Notes: a model not told the origin generated them from the sequence alone. Numbered from the stretch's first letter, positions 52,031 through 62,690 are shown. The stretch is DNA of 64,000 nt from Methylomagnum ishizawai (GCF_900155475.1 NZ_FXAM01000001.1:1909501-1973500); one strand, 5' to 3'. Translations and numbers: made by a program.

Positions 52031-54259
52031 ATGGCCATCGATCTCGACGACGAAATCGTCCAGGATTTCCTGGTGGAAGCCGGGGAGATATTGGAAAAGC
52101 TCAACGGGCAATTGGTCGAGCTGGAAAACACGCCCGACGACTACGATTTGCTCAACGCCATTTTCCGGGGCTTCCATACCATCAAGGGCGGGGCTGGTTT
52201 CTTGAACCTGGGCGTCCTGGTCGGGGTGTGCCACCGCGCCGAGGATGTGTTCAACGCCTTGCGCCAGGGCGAGCGGCGGGTCGATGCGGCTTTGATGGAT
52301 GTGATCCTCGAAGTCCTGGATGTGGTCAACTCCATCTTCAAATACATCCGCAACGGCAAGGACCCGGAGCCGGTCGATCCCGATTTGCTGGACCGGCTGT
52401 CGCGCCTGCTGCAACCGCAGGCCGTGTCCGAGCCCGCGCCATCGCCACCCGTGCCGCCCGTGCCATCCGCCGCCACTCGGGCACAACCACCCGAACCCGT
52501 GGCGACCCTTCCGGTCGCCTCCATGCCCAAGCCCAGCAATGTGGTGGAAGCCGATTTGTTCGCCATGCTGGAACCCGGCCTCGTGGGCGAGGTTCCCGCC
52601 GCCGAACCTGTGGAACCCGCACCGGCCCAGTCCCAGGCCGAACCCGACGAAATCACCGAGGAGGAATTCGAGCGGTTGCTGAACCAGTTGCACGGCGCGG
52701 GACGGCATGGTTCGGCGGCGGCCAAGCCGGTTCCGGTGATTCCGCCCGCGATTCCCGCCGCCGGGCCTACGGTCCCCGTCGGCGATACAATTTCCGAGGA
52801 CGAGTTCGAGGCTTTGCTCGACGATTTGCACGGCAAGGGCAAGCATGTCGGCGCGCCTCTAGGCGGCGTGGATGAGCCAACCCCGTCCGCCCAACCCGCC
52901 GCCGACCTGATCAGCGAGGACGAGTTCGAGGCTTTGCTCGACAACCTGCATGGCAGGGGCAGGCATCTCGGCATCCCCCAAACCGAAGCGGCCAAGCCTT
53001 TGGAGCCTCCGCCCGCTTTCCACGAGGCCGCCCATTTCGATCCCGTCAAAGCGGCCAAGTCCCCCGCCTCCCCCCCCACCACCACCACCGCGGTGGAAAC
53101 CACGGTGCGGGTCGATACCCAGCGCCTGGACGAGATCATGAACATGGTGGGCGAACTGGTGCTGGTGCGGAACCGTTTCCAGACCCTGCGCAGCGCCTTC
53201 AACGACGACGCCATGACCAAGGCTATCGCCAACCTGGACGTGGTGACTTCGGACCTGCAATTGTCGGTGATGAAAACCCGGATGCAGCCGATCAAAAAGG
53301 TGTTCGGGCGTTTCCCCAGGGTGGTGCGCGACCTGGCCCGCAGCCTCAACAAGGAAGTCCAGTTGGAACTGCGCGGCGAGGAAACCGACCTCGACAAGAA
53401 CTTGGTGGAAGCCCTGGCCGATCCCTTGGTGCATCTGGTGCGCAACGCCGTGGACCATGGCATCGAAACCCCCGAGGAGCGGGTCGCGGCGGGCAAGCCA
53501 CGGGAAGGCCGGGTCGTGTTGATCGCGGCCCAGGAAGGCAACCATATCGAACTCGCCATCGAGGACGATGGCAAGGGCATGGACCCGGAAAACCTGCGCC
53601 GCAAGGTGGTGGAAAAAGGTCTGATGGACCAGGAATCCGCCGCTCGTTTGGACGACCGGGGCTGCTATGAACTGATCTTCATGCCGGGGCTTTCGACCAA
53701 GACCGAGATTTCCGATGTCTCGGGCCGGGGCGTCGGCATGGACGTGGTGAAGACCCGCATCAGCCAGATGAATGGCACGGTGGCGGTGGATTCGGTGCTG
53801 GGGCGGGGTACCCGCATCATCATCAAGCTGCCCTTGACCCTGGCGATCATGCCCACCCTGATGGTCAAGCTCAACCAGCAGCCGTTCGCGCTGCCCCTGT
53901 CCAGCGTGGTGGAAATCCTCGACCTCGACCTGTCCAAGACCAACACCGTGGACGGCCAGTTGGTGGCCCTGGTGCGGCAGAAGGTGCTGCCCTTGTTCTA
54001 TCTCAAGGATTGGCTGATTCCGGGCTACGATCCCGAGCGCGGCAAGGCCGGCCATGTGGTGGTGGTGATGGCGGGCGGGCGGCATGTCGGCTTCGTGGTC
54101 GATCATTTGATCGGACAGGAGGAGGTGGTCATCAAGCCCCTGGGGGCCAAGCTGCGCGGCGTGCCGGGCATGGCCGGGGCGACCATCACCGGTGACGGCC
54201 AGATCGCCTTGATCCTGGACGTGCCCGGCCTGATGAAGCGCTACGGGCCGATGCGGTAG
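52031..54259 (+). CDS. cheA: Chemotaxis histidine kinase CheA
   Basis: In this 742-residue kinase, the Hpt domain carries H49 in FHTIKGGAGFL. A long Ala/Pro-rich linker (~125-350) contains three copies of a short motif, ISEDEFEALLDxLHGxGxH, at about 208, 254 and 294. Dimerisation, ATP-binding (VRNAVDHGIETPEER; SGRGVGMDVVKTRI) and CheW-like domains follow. No separate P2 domain is visible, so the motifs may serve to hold CheY or CheB. Confidence 0.95.
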   Translation: MAIDLDDEIVQDFLVEAGEILEKLNGQLVELENTPDDYDLLNAIFRGFHTIKGGAGFLNLGVLVGVCHRAEDVFNALRQGERRVDAALMDVILEVLDVVNSIFKYIRNGKDPEPVDPDLLDRLSRLLQPQAVSEPAPSPPVPPVPSAATRAQPPEPVATLPVASMPKPSNVVEADLFAMLEPGLVGEVPAAEPVEPAPAQSQAEPDEITEEEFERLLNQLHGAGRHGSAAAKPVPVIPPAIPAAGPTVPVGDTISEDEFEALLDDLHGKGKHVGAPLGGVDEPTPSAQPAADLISEDEFEALLDNLHGRGRHLGIPQTEAAKPLEPPPAFHEAAHFDPVKAAKSPASPPTTTTAVETTVRVDTQRLDEIMNMVGELVLVRNRFQTLRSAFNDDAMTKAIANLDVVTSDLQLSVMKTRMQPIKKVFGRFPRVVRDLARSLNKEVQLELRGEETDLDKNLVEALADPLVHLVRNAVDHGIETPEERVAAGKPREGRVVLIAAQEGNHIELAIEDDGKGMDPENLRRKVVEKGLMDQESAARLDDRGCYELIFMPGLSTKTEISDVSGRGVGMDVVKTRISQMNGTVAVDSVLGRGTRIIIKLPLTLAIMPTLMVKLNQQPFALPLSSVVEILDLDLSKTNTVDGQLVALVRQKVLPLFYLKDWLIPGYDPERGKAGHVVVVMAGGRHVGFVVDHLIGQEEVVIKPLGAKLRGVPGMAGATITGDGQIALILDVPGLMKRYGPMR

Positions 54260-54268
54260 GGGGATGGG

Positions 54269-55339
54269 ATGGTTTACCGGGTGCTGGTGGTCGATGATTC
54301 CAATTTCATGCGCCATCGCCTGACCGAAATCCTCAACGGCGACGACCACCTCGAAGTGGTGGGTAGCGCCGGCAACGGCCTGGACGCCATCCGCATGGCC
54401 GCCGAACTCCAGCCCGATGTCATCACCATGGATGTGGAAATGCCGGTCATGGACGGTATCACGGCGGTGCGCCGGATCATGCGCGAACGGCCCACGCCCA
54501 TCCTGATGTTCTCGGTCTCCACCCAGGCCGGTGCCCGCGCCACCCTGGAGGCGCTGGACGCCGGGGCCATGGATTTCATCCCCAAGCAATTGCACGAAAT
54601 CAGCGCCGACAAGGAAACCGCCAAGCGGATGCTGTGTGGCCGGGTGTTGGAACTGGCCCGGCATCGCGCCAAGGTCCACGCCTCGCCCACGCCCCGCCCG
54701 GCCATCCGCTCCGCCCCCCGTCCCCGGCATCCGCCATCCCAGTCCGGCCATTTGCGCGGCGTGAACCTGATCGCCATCGCCGCCTCGACCGGCGGACCCA
54801 CCGCCGTCCAGAAGGTCCTGGCCGCCTTGCCCGCGCAGCTGCCGGTGCCGGTGCTGGTGGTGCAGCATATGCCGGGCAATTTCACCGGCAGCTTCGCCGA
54901 ACGCTTGAACCAGGTTTGCGCCATCGAGGTCCGCGAGGCCAAGCACGGCGACGAGTTGCGGCCCGGCCTGGCCTTGGTGGCACCGGGCGGCGTGCAGATG
55001 GAACTGCGCGAACAAGCGGGCCGCAGAACCATCGCCCTCCGCGAGGCCGCCGAGGGTGAATATTTCCGGCCCAGCGCCGATGTCACCTTCGCTTCCCTGG
55101 CCGGTCTGGCGCATAGCCCGCGGGCGCTCGTCATCGTGCTGACCGGCATGGGTTCGGACGGCAGGCAGGGCGCGGCGCGGTTGAAGGCGCGGGGCGCGGC
55201 GGTCTGGGCGCAGGACGAACGGAGCTGCGTGGTCTACGGGATGCCCAAGGCCATCGTCGATGGCCGGTTGGCCGACGCGGTCTACGATCTCGACGACATG
55301 GCCGATGAATTGGCGCGGGGACAACCATGGACGGCTTGA
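54269..55339 (+). CDS. cheB: Chemotaxis methylesterase CheB
   Basis: This 356-residue protein has an N-terminal receiver with D55 (MDVEMPVMDG) and a linker. The C-terminal methylesterase has catalytic Ser in AASTGGPTAV, His in VVQHMPGNFT and Asp in TGMGSDGRQGA. It removes methyl groups from receptors for adaptation. No cheR is present in the window. Its last 13 bases overlap motC. Confidence 0.94.
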   Translation: MVYRVLVVDDSNFMRHRLTEILNGDDHLEVVGSAGNGLDAIRMAAELQPDVITMDVEMPVMDGITAVRRIMRERPTPILMFSVSTQAGARATLEALDAGAMDFIPKQLHEISADKETAKRMLCGRVLELARHRAKVHASPTPRPAIRSAPRPRHPPSQSGHLRGVNLIAIAASTGGPTAVQKVLAALPAQLPVPVLVVQHMPGNFTGSFAERLNQVCAIEVREAKHGDELRPGLALVAPGGVQMELREQAGRRTIALREAAEGEYFRPSADVTFASLAGLAHSPRALVIVLTGMGSDGRQGAARLKARGAAVWAQDERSCVVYGMPKAIVDGRLADAVYDLDDMADELARGQPWTA

Positions 55340-56070
55340 CCATCGCCGGCATTTTCCTCGGGGTGGGGGCCGTCATTTTCGGCAATTTCCTGGAAGGCGG
55401 CCATATCGGCTCGTTGCTGAACGGCCCCGCCCTGGTCATCGTGATCGGCGGCACCCTGGGCGCGGTGATGCTGCAAACCCCACCGGCCGTGTTCGTCTAC
55501 GCGCTCAAGATGCTGCGCTGGGTGTTGTTCATGCCGTCCATCGATCCGGGCGAGGAGATCAAGAAGCTGGTGGGCTGGAGTACCCTGGCCCGGCGCGAGG
55601 GCTTGCTGGGCCTGGAGAATTTCATCCCCAACGAGGTCGATTTGTTCTCCCGCAAGGGCTTGCAATTGCTGGTGGATGGCAACGAACCCGAAGTTATCCG
55701 CGACACCCTGGAACTGGAACTGGGCGTCAAGCAACAGCGCGACCTGACCGCCGCCAAGGTGTTCGAGGCCATGGGCGGTTATTCGCCCACTATCGGCATC
55801 ATCGGCGCGGTGATGGGCTTGATCCATGTCATGCAGAACCTGTCCGATCCGGCCAAGCTGGGCAGCGGCATCGCCACGGCCTTCGTCGCCACCATCTACG
55901 GCGTGGGGCTGGCGAATTTGTTGTTCATCCCCGTCGCCAACAAGCTCAAGGCGCGGGCCTCGGCGCGGCACCGGGCGCGGGAATTGGTGCTGGAAGGCGT
56001 CATCGCCATCGCCGAGGGCGAGAACCCCCGCAATATCGAATTGAAGCTGACCGGCTTCCTGGATGGGTGA
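55327..56070 (+). CDS. motC: Flagellar motor stator protein, MotA/MotC type
   Basis: This 247-residue protein has four hydrophobic segments: one near the start (GIFLGVGAVIFGNFLEGGH), one near 35-50, and two near 150-200 (GIIGAVMGLIHVMQNL; GVGLANLLFIPVANKLKAR). The order with MotD right after CheB is that of the second stator set, MotCD, of Pseudomonas. It forms the proton channel with MotD. It overlaps cheB and ends 3 bases before motD. Confidence 0.92.
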   Translation: MDGLTIAGIFLGVGAVIFGNFLEGGHIGSLLNGPALVIVIGGTLGAVMLQTPPAVFVYALKMLRWVLFMPSIDPGEEIKKLVGWSTLARREGLLGLENFIPNEVDLFSRKGLQLLVDGNEPEVIRDTLELELGVKQQRDLTAAKVFEAMGGYSPTIGIIGAVMGLIHVMQNLSDPAKLGSGIATAFVATIYGVGLANLLFIPVANKLKARASARHRARELVLEGVIAIAEGENPRNIELKLTGFLDG

Positions 56071-56073
56071 GCC

Positions 56074-56922
56074 ATGGCGAGACGCAAGCGCTCCGAAGAC
56101 GAGCATGAGAACCTGGAACGCTGGTTGGTGTCCTATGCCGACTTCATCACCTTGCTGTTCGCGTTCTTCGTGGTGATGTATTCGATTTCCTCGATCAACG
56201 AAGGCAAATACCGGGTGTTGTCGCGCACCCTGGCCGAGGTGTTCATGGAGGATGGCCGCAAGGTTTCCAGGGCCGGCGAGCCGGTTCAAATCTACGATGG
56301 GGCACCGGGCGAGTATCTGGTCGGCAGCCCAGAAACCGGCCTGGGCGCGGAATCCCCCGAACCCACCGCCGGTGCCGATCCCCAGCAGGAACAGGCCCGG
56401 CTGGAAGCGGTCGCCGACCGGCTGGAGGCCGTGTTGTCGCCCTATATCCAGGACGATCTGGCGGTCGTCAAGCGCCATGAGTTCTGGCTGGAGGTCGAGA
56501 TGAAGAGCGGGCTGTTCTTCCCCAGCGGCAAGGCCGCGCTCGCGCCCGAATCATTGCCGGTGCTGTACCGCTTGTCGGAAATCTTCCGCGAGATCCCCAA
56601 TCCCATCAACATCGAGGGCCATACCGATAACATGCCCATCAGCACCGCCGAATTCCCCTCCAACTGGGTGCTATCCTCGGCCCGCGCCGCCGCCGTGGTG
56701 GGTCAATTGACCCGCAATGGCATCGACCCGCGCCGCCTCGCCGCCATCGGCTATGGCGAATACCATCCGGTGGCGGAGAACACGGCCGAGGAAGGCCGCT
56801 ACCGCAACCGGCGGGTGGTCTTGGTGGTGATGTCGAACGGCGCGGCGCGTTACGGCGCACCGGCCCAGGACGCGCCGCCCCGACCCGCCGCCCCGCCCGT
56901 GCCGGCGACGGTGAAGCCATGA
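56074..56922 (+). CDS. motD: Flagellar motor stator protein MotD (OmpA-like)
   Basis: This 282-residue protein has a single membrane helix near 22-40 with the proton-carrying Asp (D23 in WLVSYADFITLLFAFF). A linker and a C-terminal OmpA-like peptidoglycan-binding domain follow (NIEGHTDNMPISTAEFPSNW, LSSARAAAVVGQL). It anchors the stator to the cell wall. Its stop overlaps the next start (ATGA). Confidence 0.93.
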   Translation: MARRKRSEDEHENLERWLVSYADFITLLFAFFVVMYSISSINEGKYRVLSRTLAEVFMEDGRKVSRAGEPVQIYDGAPGEYLVGSPETGLGAESPEPTAGADPQQEQARLEAVADRLEAVLSPYIQDDLAVVKRHEFWLEVEMKSGLFFPSGKAALAPESLPVLYRLSEIFREIPNPINIEGHTDNMPISTAEFPSNWVLSSARAAAVVGQLTRNGIDPRRLAAIGYGEYHPVAENTAEEGRYRNRRVVLVVMSNGAARYGAPAQDAPPRPAAPPVPATVKP

Positions 56923-57719
56923 AGGTCTGGGCGGTTTCCAACCAAAAGGGCGGGGTGGGCAAGACCACCACCGTGGTTTCGCTGGGCGGCTTGCTGGCCG
57001 AGCGCGGCTATCGCGTCCTGTTGGTCGATCTCGATCCGCACGGTTCCTTGACCGGCTATTTCAAGATGAACCCGGACGATATCCAGGGCAGCGTCTACGA
57101 TTTGTTCCAGGACGCCCTGGCGCGGCGCAAGCTCGAACTGGACCGCTATGTGCGGCCCAGCGGCGTCGAGGGCTTGTCGATCCTGCCCGCGTCCTCGGCG
57201 CTTTCGACTATCGAGCGCCAGAACGGGGCCGGGGGCTTGGGGCTGGTGATGGGCAACGCGCTGGCCGGGGTGCGTGGGCAGTACGATTTCGCCCTGATCG
57301 ACAGCCCGCCCATGCTCGGTGTCCTGATGGTCAACGCCCTGGCCGCCAGCGAGCATTTGTTCGTGCCGGTGCTGTGCGAATTCCTGGCGCTCAAGGGCTT
57401 GGAGCGGATGCTGCACACCCTGGCCATGATCGGCAAATCGCGCCGGGTGGCGCTGCGTTTCACCATCGTGCCGACCATGTTCGACCGTCGCACCCGCGCC
57501 GCCCTGCAAACCCTGGAGGTCATCCGCCAGCGTTTCGGCGACCAGTCCTGGCGCTCGGAAATCCCGGTCGATACCCGCATCCGCGAGGCCAGCCAGACAG
57601 GACAGCCGGTGTCCCGCTTCGCGCCCGGCACCAAGGCCGCCGCCGCCTATGCCGAATTGCTGGAGGACGCCCTGAGCGGCGGATTGACGCCACGGCCCGA
57701 GGCGCGGGTCCATGGCTAA
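56919..57719 (+). CDS. parC: ParA-like ATPase of the chemotaxis locus (ParC-type)
   Basis: This 266-residue protein opens MKVWAVSNQKGGVGKTTTVV, with LLVDLDPHGSLTGYF and FALIDSPPMLGVLMVNALA. In Vibrio and Pseudomonas the gene at this position encodes ParC, which places chemotaxis arrays at the pole with ParP. Here the next gene is cheW and no ParP (a CheW-like protein with an N-terminal linker) is seen in between. It is coupled to motD. Confidence 0.85.
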   Translation: MKVWAVSNQKGGVGKTTTVVSLGGLLAERGYRVLLVDLDPHGSLTGYFKMNPDDIQGSVYDLFQDALARRKLELDRYVRPSGVEGLSILPASSALSTIERQNGAGGLGLVMGNALAGVRGQYDFALIDSPPMLGVLMVNALAASEHLFVPVLCEFLALKGLERMLHTLAMIGKSRRVALRFTIVPTMFDRRTRAALQTLEVIRQRFGDQSWRSEIPVDTRIREASQTGQPVSRFAPGTKAAAAYAELLEDALSGGLTPRPEARVHG

Positions 57720-57729
57720 CCGGCCAGGC

Positions 57730-57812
57730 TGCAATCCCGATCTGAATTGGAATCCAAAGCTTGCTGTGGTATGGATTCCAGCCGTCCAAAGCAAACACGG
57801 GATTCCAGGGCC
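57730..57812. repeat. Palindromic repeat region related to the one at 44021
   Basis: TGGAATCC and GGATTCCA form an 8-bp inverted repeat around a 17-base centre. Two TCCAAAGC boxes and a second GGATTCCA-like arm follow. It fills the gap between parC and cheW. The shared TGGA(A/G)TCCAAAGC core with 44021-44033 suggests a dispersed element. Confidence 0.4.
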
Positions 57813-57851
57813 AGTTTGAACCCCACCCCCCCCAATCACAACGAGGCCACC

Positions 57852-58328
57852 ATGAGCGGAGCCATGCAAAAACGTACCGAACCGGTCAACCAATGGGTAA
57901 CTTTCCGCCTGGGCGACGAGACCTACGGGGTCAATGTGATGCAGGTGCAGGAAGTCCTGCGCATCAGCGAAATCGCCCCGGTGCCGGGCGCGCCCGACTA
58001 TGTGGTCGGCATCATCAACCTGCGCGGCAATGTCGTCACCGTGATCGACACCCGCAAGCGCTTCGGCCTGTATCCGAAAGACCCCGACGACGCCTCGCGC
58101 ATCGTCATCATCGAGGCCGTGGACCAGGTCATCGGCATCCTGGTGGACAGCGTGGCCGAAGTGGTGGAGTTGCGCGGCTCCGAGGTCGAGGCCGCGCCCA
58201 ATGTCGGCAACGAGGAAAGCTCCCGCTATATCCAGGGCGTCACCAGCCGCAACGGCCAGTTGCTGATTCTGGTCGATCTCAACCGCTTCCTGAGCGAAGA
58301 GGAGCGGGCCGACCTCGAATTCTTCTGA
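57852..58328 (+). CDS. cheW: Chemotaxis coupling protein CheW
   Basis: The ATG at 57852 gives 158 residues; an upstream frame start lies in the repeat region. It has the SH3-like fold markers WVTFRLGDETYGVNVMQVQE, PDYVVGIINLRGNVVTVID and GILVDSVAEVVEL. It bridges CheA and receptors. The usual ParP-like neighbour is missing. Confidence 0.95.
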   Translation: MSGAMQKRTEPVNQWVTFRLGDETYGVNVMQVQEVLRISEIAPVPGAPDYVVGIINLRGNVVTVIDTRKRFGLYPKDPDDASRIVIIEAVDQVIGILVDSVAEVVELRGSEVEAAPNVGNEESSRYIQGVTSRNGQLLILVDLNRFLSEEERADLEFF

Positions 58329-58453
58329 CGGTCCCGTTCCCGCGCGGTCTTGGCGCATAATATGGGTCGGGTCCGGCCCGTGGTCCCCGCCAACCCCCTG
58401 TCCACCGCCCGCCCAAGCCCGCGAACCCTTTCCCCCTATCGACGATACGCCCG

Positions 58454-58840
58454 ATGAACTGGTTGCCTTATTTCGCGCTCCTTGCCTTGTCGGCCCTCCT
58501 GGCGGCGGGCTTGTTCCTGCTGGCCCGCGCCCACCGCAAGCTGGCCCGCGACCACGCCGCCCTGGCCGAGGGCATGGCCCGGCAAGGACAGGATTTGATG
58601 GGCCTGTGCGCGGCGGCGGTGCAGGTGGACCGGCGGGTGTTCGGCCAGGAGGAGCGCCTGCGCGAATGCCTCGCCCGCATCGAGGAACTCGCCACCCGCG
58701 AAACCACCCAGCAACCCTATTACACCGCCATCGACAAGGTGAAGGCCGGCGCCCGCCCCGAGGAACTGGTCGCGGAGTTCGGCCTGTCCTTGTCCGAGGC
58801 CAACCTGCTGGTGAGCCTTTACGGCCAGCCGCGCCGCTGA
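58454..58840 (+). CDS. DUF2802-family protein downstream of cheW
   Basis: This 128-residue protein has one N-terminal membrane helix (~3-25) and a helical cytoplasmic region. The conserved C-terminal block PYYTAIDKVKAGARPEELV and SEANLLVSLYG looks like a small helix-turn-helix. DUF2802 genes follow cheW at the end of this locus in many gammaproteobacteria. Their function is unknown. Confidence 0.8.
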   Translation: MNWLPYFALLALSALLAAGLFLLARAHRKLARDHAALAEGMARQGQDLMGLCAAAVQVDRRVFGQEERLRECLARIEELATRETTQQPYYTAIDKVKAGARPEELVAEFGLSLSEANLLVSLYGQPRR

Positions 58841-58882
58841 CGGGTACCAAGACCCTCCCATCCCAAATCCCGGCGGTTGTGC

Positions 58883-58888
58883 TATATT
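58883..58888 (+). promoter_or_regulatory. Candidate -10 box for the MlaC/HpnM-like gene
   Basis: TATATT lies 30 bases before the ATG at 58918, which has a good AAGGGG ribosome site. The -35 region is poor. Confidence 0.3.
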
Positions 58889-58917
58889 CGCCCGCCTAGC
58901 CGAGCAAGGGGAATATT

Positions 58918-59553
58918 ATGATTTTTAAGCTGATATTGGGTTTGTGGCTGGTATGCCTCGCGTCTTTCCCGGCTTGGGCCGAGCCGGTGGACGAAGCCAG
59001 GAAACCCGTGGACAAACTCAACGAGACGCTCATCCAAGCGATGAAGGGCGCGGACAAGTTGGGGTATCAGGGACGCTATAAATTGATCGGGCCGGTGGTG
59101 CGGGATACTTTCGAGTTCGAGGCGGTATCCCAGATCGCCCTGGGTAGCCATTGGAAAAAACTGGACAAGGCGCAGAAAACCGCCTTCATGGAAAAACTGA
59201 TCGATCTGAGTGTTGCCACCTATGCCGCCCAATTCAATGGCTATGGCGGCGAATCCTTCGTGTTCGACAGCAGCCAGGATTTGAAGAACGGCAAGCTATT
59301 GCTACGCTATAACTTCACCGCCCCCAAGGAAAAACCCATCAAGTTCGAGTATATCGTGGGTGAACTCAATGGGCAGTGGCAGATCATCAATATCATTGTC
59401 GATGGTATCAGCGATTTGGCCCTGAAAAAGGCCCAATATACCAGCGTCATCGACCGCGAGGGTTTCGACAGCCTGTTGAATAAGCTCTCCCAAAAAATCA
59501 CCGATTACTCCCACAACAACGCCGCCCCGGCCAAGCCGGGCAAGCCGGGTTGA
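58918..59553 (+). CDS. Periplasmic MlaC/Ttg2D-like lipid-binding protein (possibly HpnM)
   Basis: This 211-residue protein has a signal peptide ending SFPAWA. The family pattern is YQGRYKLIGPVVRDTFEFEAVSQ..., then a central FMEKLIDLSVATYAAQFNGY and a C-terminal VGELNGQWQIINIIVDGIS. These proteins carry phospholipids or hopanoids between membranes. It stands alone, without mlaABDEF, so HpnM (hopanoid-linked) is at least as likely as MlaC. It ends with a strong terminator. Confidence 0.82.
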   Translation: MIFKLILGLWLVCLASFPAWAEPVDEARKPVDKLNETLIQAMKGADKLGYQGRYKLIGPVVRDTFEFEAVSQIALGSHWKKLDKAQKTAFMEKLIDLSVATYAAQFNGYGGESFVFDSSQDLKNGKLLLRYNFTAPKEKPIKFEYIVGELNGQWQIINIIVDGISDLALKKAQYTSVIDREGFDSLLNKLSQKITDYSHNNAAPAKPGKPG

Positions 59554-59575
59554 GACGGGAAGCCAGGTATCTACG

Positions 59576-59600
59576 GGGCACCTTCGGGTGCCCTTTTTTT
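59576..59600 (+). terminator. Intrinsic terminator after the MlaC/HpnM-like gene
   Basis: GGGCACC, a stable TTCG loop and GGTGCCC are followed by seven T residues. Confidence 0.93.
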
Positions 59601-59658
59601 GGACTGCTATCGAAGGCGGGCTGATTCACGGAACCCTCCGGGGCGCGGTCCCGTGTTC

Positions 59659-59688
59659 TTGCCTTGCTTGTAATAAGCTGGCTACACT
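59659..59688 (+). promoter_or_regulatory. Candidate sigma70 promoter for the zinc-ribbon protein gene
   Basis: TTGCCT and TACACT are separated by 18 bases in a locally AT-richer stretch. They lie after the terminator of the previous gene and about 90 bases before the GTG start. Confidence 0.35.
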
Positions 59689-59776
59689 TCCCGCTTTGCG
59701 CCTGGGCAGGGCCACGGATATGGCGGGGAAAAGGCCGGTTGGCCGGGGAGATGAAATCAATGCTAGGGGGCGATGA

Positions 59777-60541
59777 GTGTTTCCGATAACGAGAAGTCGA
59801 AGGGCGCGGGGTGGGCTGCTGGTGCTGGCCTTGCTGTTGTGCCATCTGGCCTATGGCGGCCAGGTGCGTTCTTTGTTCAACCCCAATAATTTCATCGCCG
59901 AGGATGGCGCCCTGCTGACGGAGCAATTCTGGTCCACGCCCGATAACAAGCTCTATGGCAAGGCGATGACCGAATGGGAAGACGCCGATTTCTCCGAATT
60001 GGAGACCGAGTTGCGGCGGGCGGTCTATGTGCTGTCCCTCAGCCAGAACCCTTATCGCCATGTGCAGGTGGACCGTTTGCAGCGGGCGGTGGATTTGGTA
60101 CCGAGCTTCAAGCTCTGGGTCAGGCACGCGAAGGAAGGGGCCGCCCCGGTCGAGGGCGAGCGTAAATTCGCCAAGGACAAGCCCGCCGCCCAGGCGGAGC
60201 CGAAGTTCGCGGGCCTGAAGGGAAAAGCCCTGGCATGGATCGAGGCCGCCTTGCCGGTTTGGCTGGTTAAATCCTATTATTGGCAGCGGCTCGGGTTTTA
60301 TTCCGGCAAATATATCCTGCCTTATCTCCTGCCCACCTTCATCGTGTCGGTGTCGGCGAGCGTGTCGGGTATGGTTTGGTACCATCTCTACCGGCGCCTC
60401 AACGTGTTTTACTGCCCGAAATGCAAGACCAGGGACAGGGCCAAGCTCAGGGTGGGCACCCGTACTTTCAAATCGATCTTCCGCCGCGGCAAGCGCAAAT
60501 GCTATTGCTCGGTCTGCAACTATAAGTGGATACAGCGCTGA
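59777..60541 (+). CDS. Membrane protein of unknown function with C-terminal zinc ribbon
   Basis: This 254-residue protein starts from GTG at 59777, with AGGGGG six bases upstream. A signal-like hydrophobic N-terminus is followed by a periplasmic helical region (LYGKAMTEWEDADFSELETE, then SQNPYRHVQVDRLQRAVDL). A membrane helix lies near 185-205 (LPYLLPTFIVSVSASVSGMV). The C-terminal cytoplasmic end has CPKC and CYCSVC separated by about 28 mostly basic residues, which could bind zinc and possibly nucleic acid. I do not recognise the family. It lies between two terminators as a single gene. Confidence 0.65.
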   Translation: MFPITRSRRARGGLLVLALLLCHLAYGGQVRSLFNPNNFIAEDGALLTEQFWSTPDNKLYGKAMTEWEDADFSELETELRRAVYVLSLSQNPYRHVQVDRLQRAVDLVPSFKLWVRHAKEGAAPVEGERKFAKDKPAAQAEPKFAGLKGKALAWIEAALPVWLVKSYYWQRLGFYSGKYILPYLLPTFIVSVSASVSGMVWYHLYRRLNVFYCPKCKTRDRAKLRVGTRTFKSIFRRGKRKCYCSVCNYKWIQR

Positions 60542-60569
60542 GTTTCGGTATCCGGTCATGGTTCCCATG

Positions 60570-60607
60570 AAAAAGCCCCGCCGGGTTTCCCTGGCGGGGC
60601 TTTTTTT
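60570..60607. terminator. Bidirectional terminator between the zinc-ribbon gene and groEL
   Basis: AAAAAGCCCCGCC and GGCGGGGC form a strong stem with a 10-base loop, flanked by A and T runs. It serves both the plus-strand gene and the convergent groEL. Confidence 0.93.
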
Positions 60608-60629
60608 CGGGGCGATCAGCCGGGGCCGA

Positions 60630-62261
<1,632 letters not shown>

Positions 62262-62297
62262 TTAATCTCCTAATGTGTCGGTTGGCGGTCGGTGGGT

Positions 62298-62588
62298 TTA
62301 GGCTACGAATACGCCCATGATGTCGTCTTCGCGCAGCATCAGATATTCGGTGCCGTCGATCTTGACTTCGTTGCCGGCGTATTTGCCGAACAACACCTTG
62401 TCGCCGACTTTCACGCCGGGGGCGCGCACATCGCCATTGTCCAGGGGTTTGCCTAGGCCGACAGCCACCACTTCGCCCTTGATGGGCTTTTCCTTGGCCG
62501 AATCGGGGATCACGATGCCGCCGGGGGAGGTGCGTTCTTCTTCCCAGCGCTTGACGACGACACGGTCATGTAAAGGGCGGATTTTCAT
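62298..62588 (-). CDS. groS: Co-chaperonin GroES
   Basis: This 96-residue protein starts [20 protein letters not shown]. It has the mobile-loop region [16 protein letters not shown] and ends [14 protein letters not shown]. It caps GroEL. It is the first gene of the unit, behind a CIRCE-like operator. Confidence 0.98.
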   Translation of the reverse strand: MKIRPLHDRVVVKRWEEERTSPGGIVIPDSAKEKPIKGEVVAVGLGKPLDNGDVRAPGVKVGDKVLFGKYAGNEVKIDGTEYLMLREDDIMGVFVA

Positions 62589-62690
62589 GGTTTACGATCC
62601 TTTTCCCGATCATCCGGGAGTTGTGTTGGAAACTGTGGCGGGCCGGTCAGGCGGCCCGCCTCCGTCGATTTGTTGGAGTGCCGAACGGTG

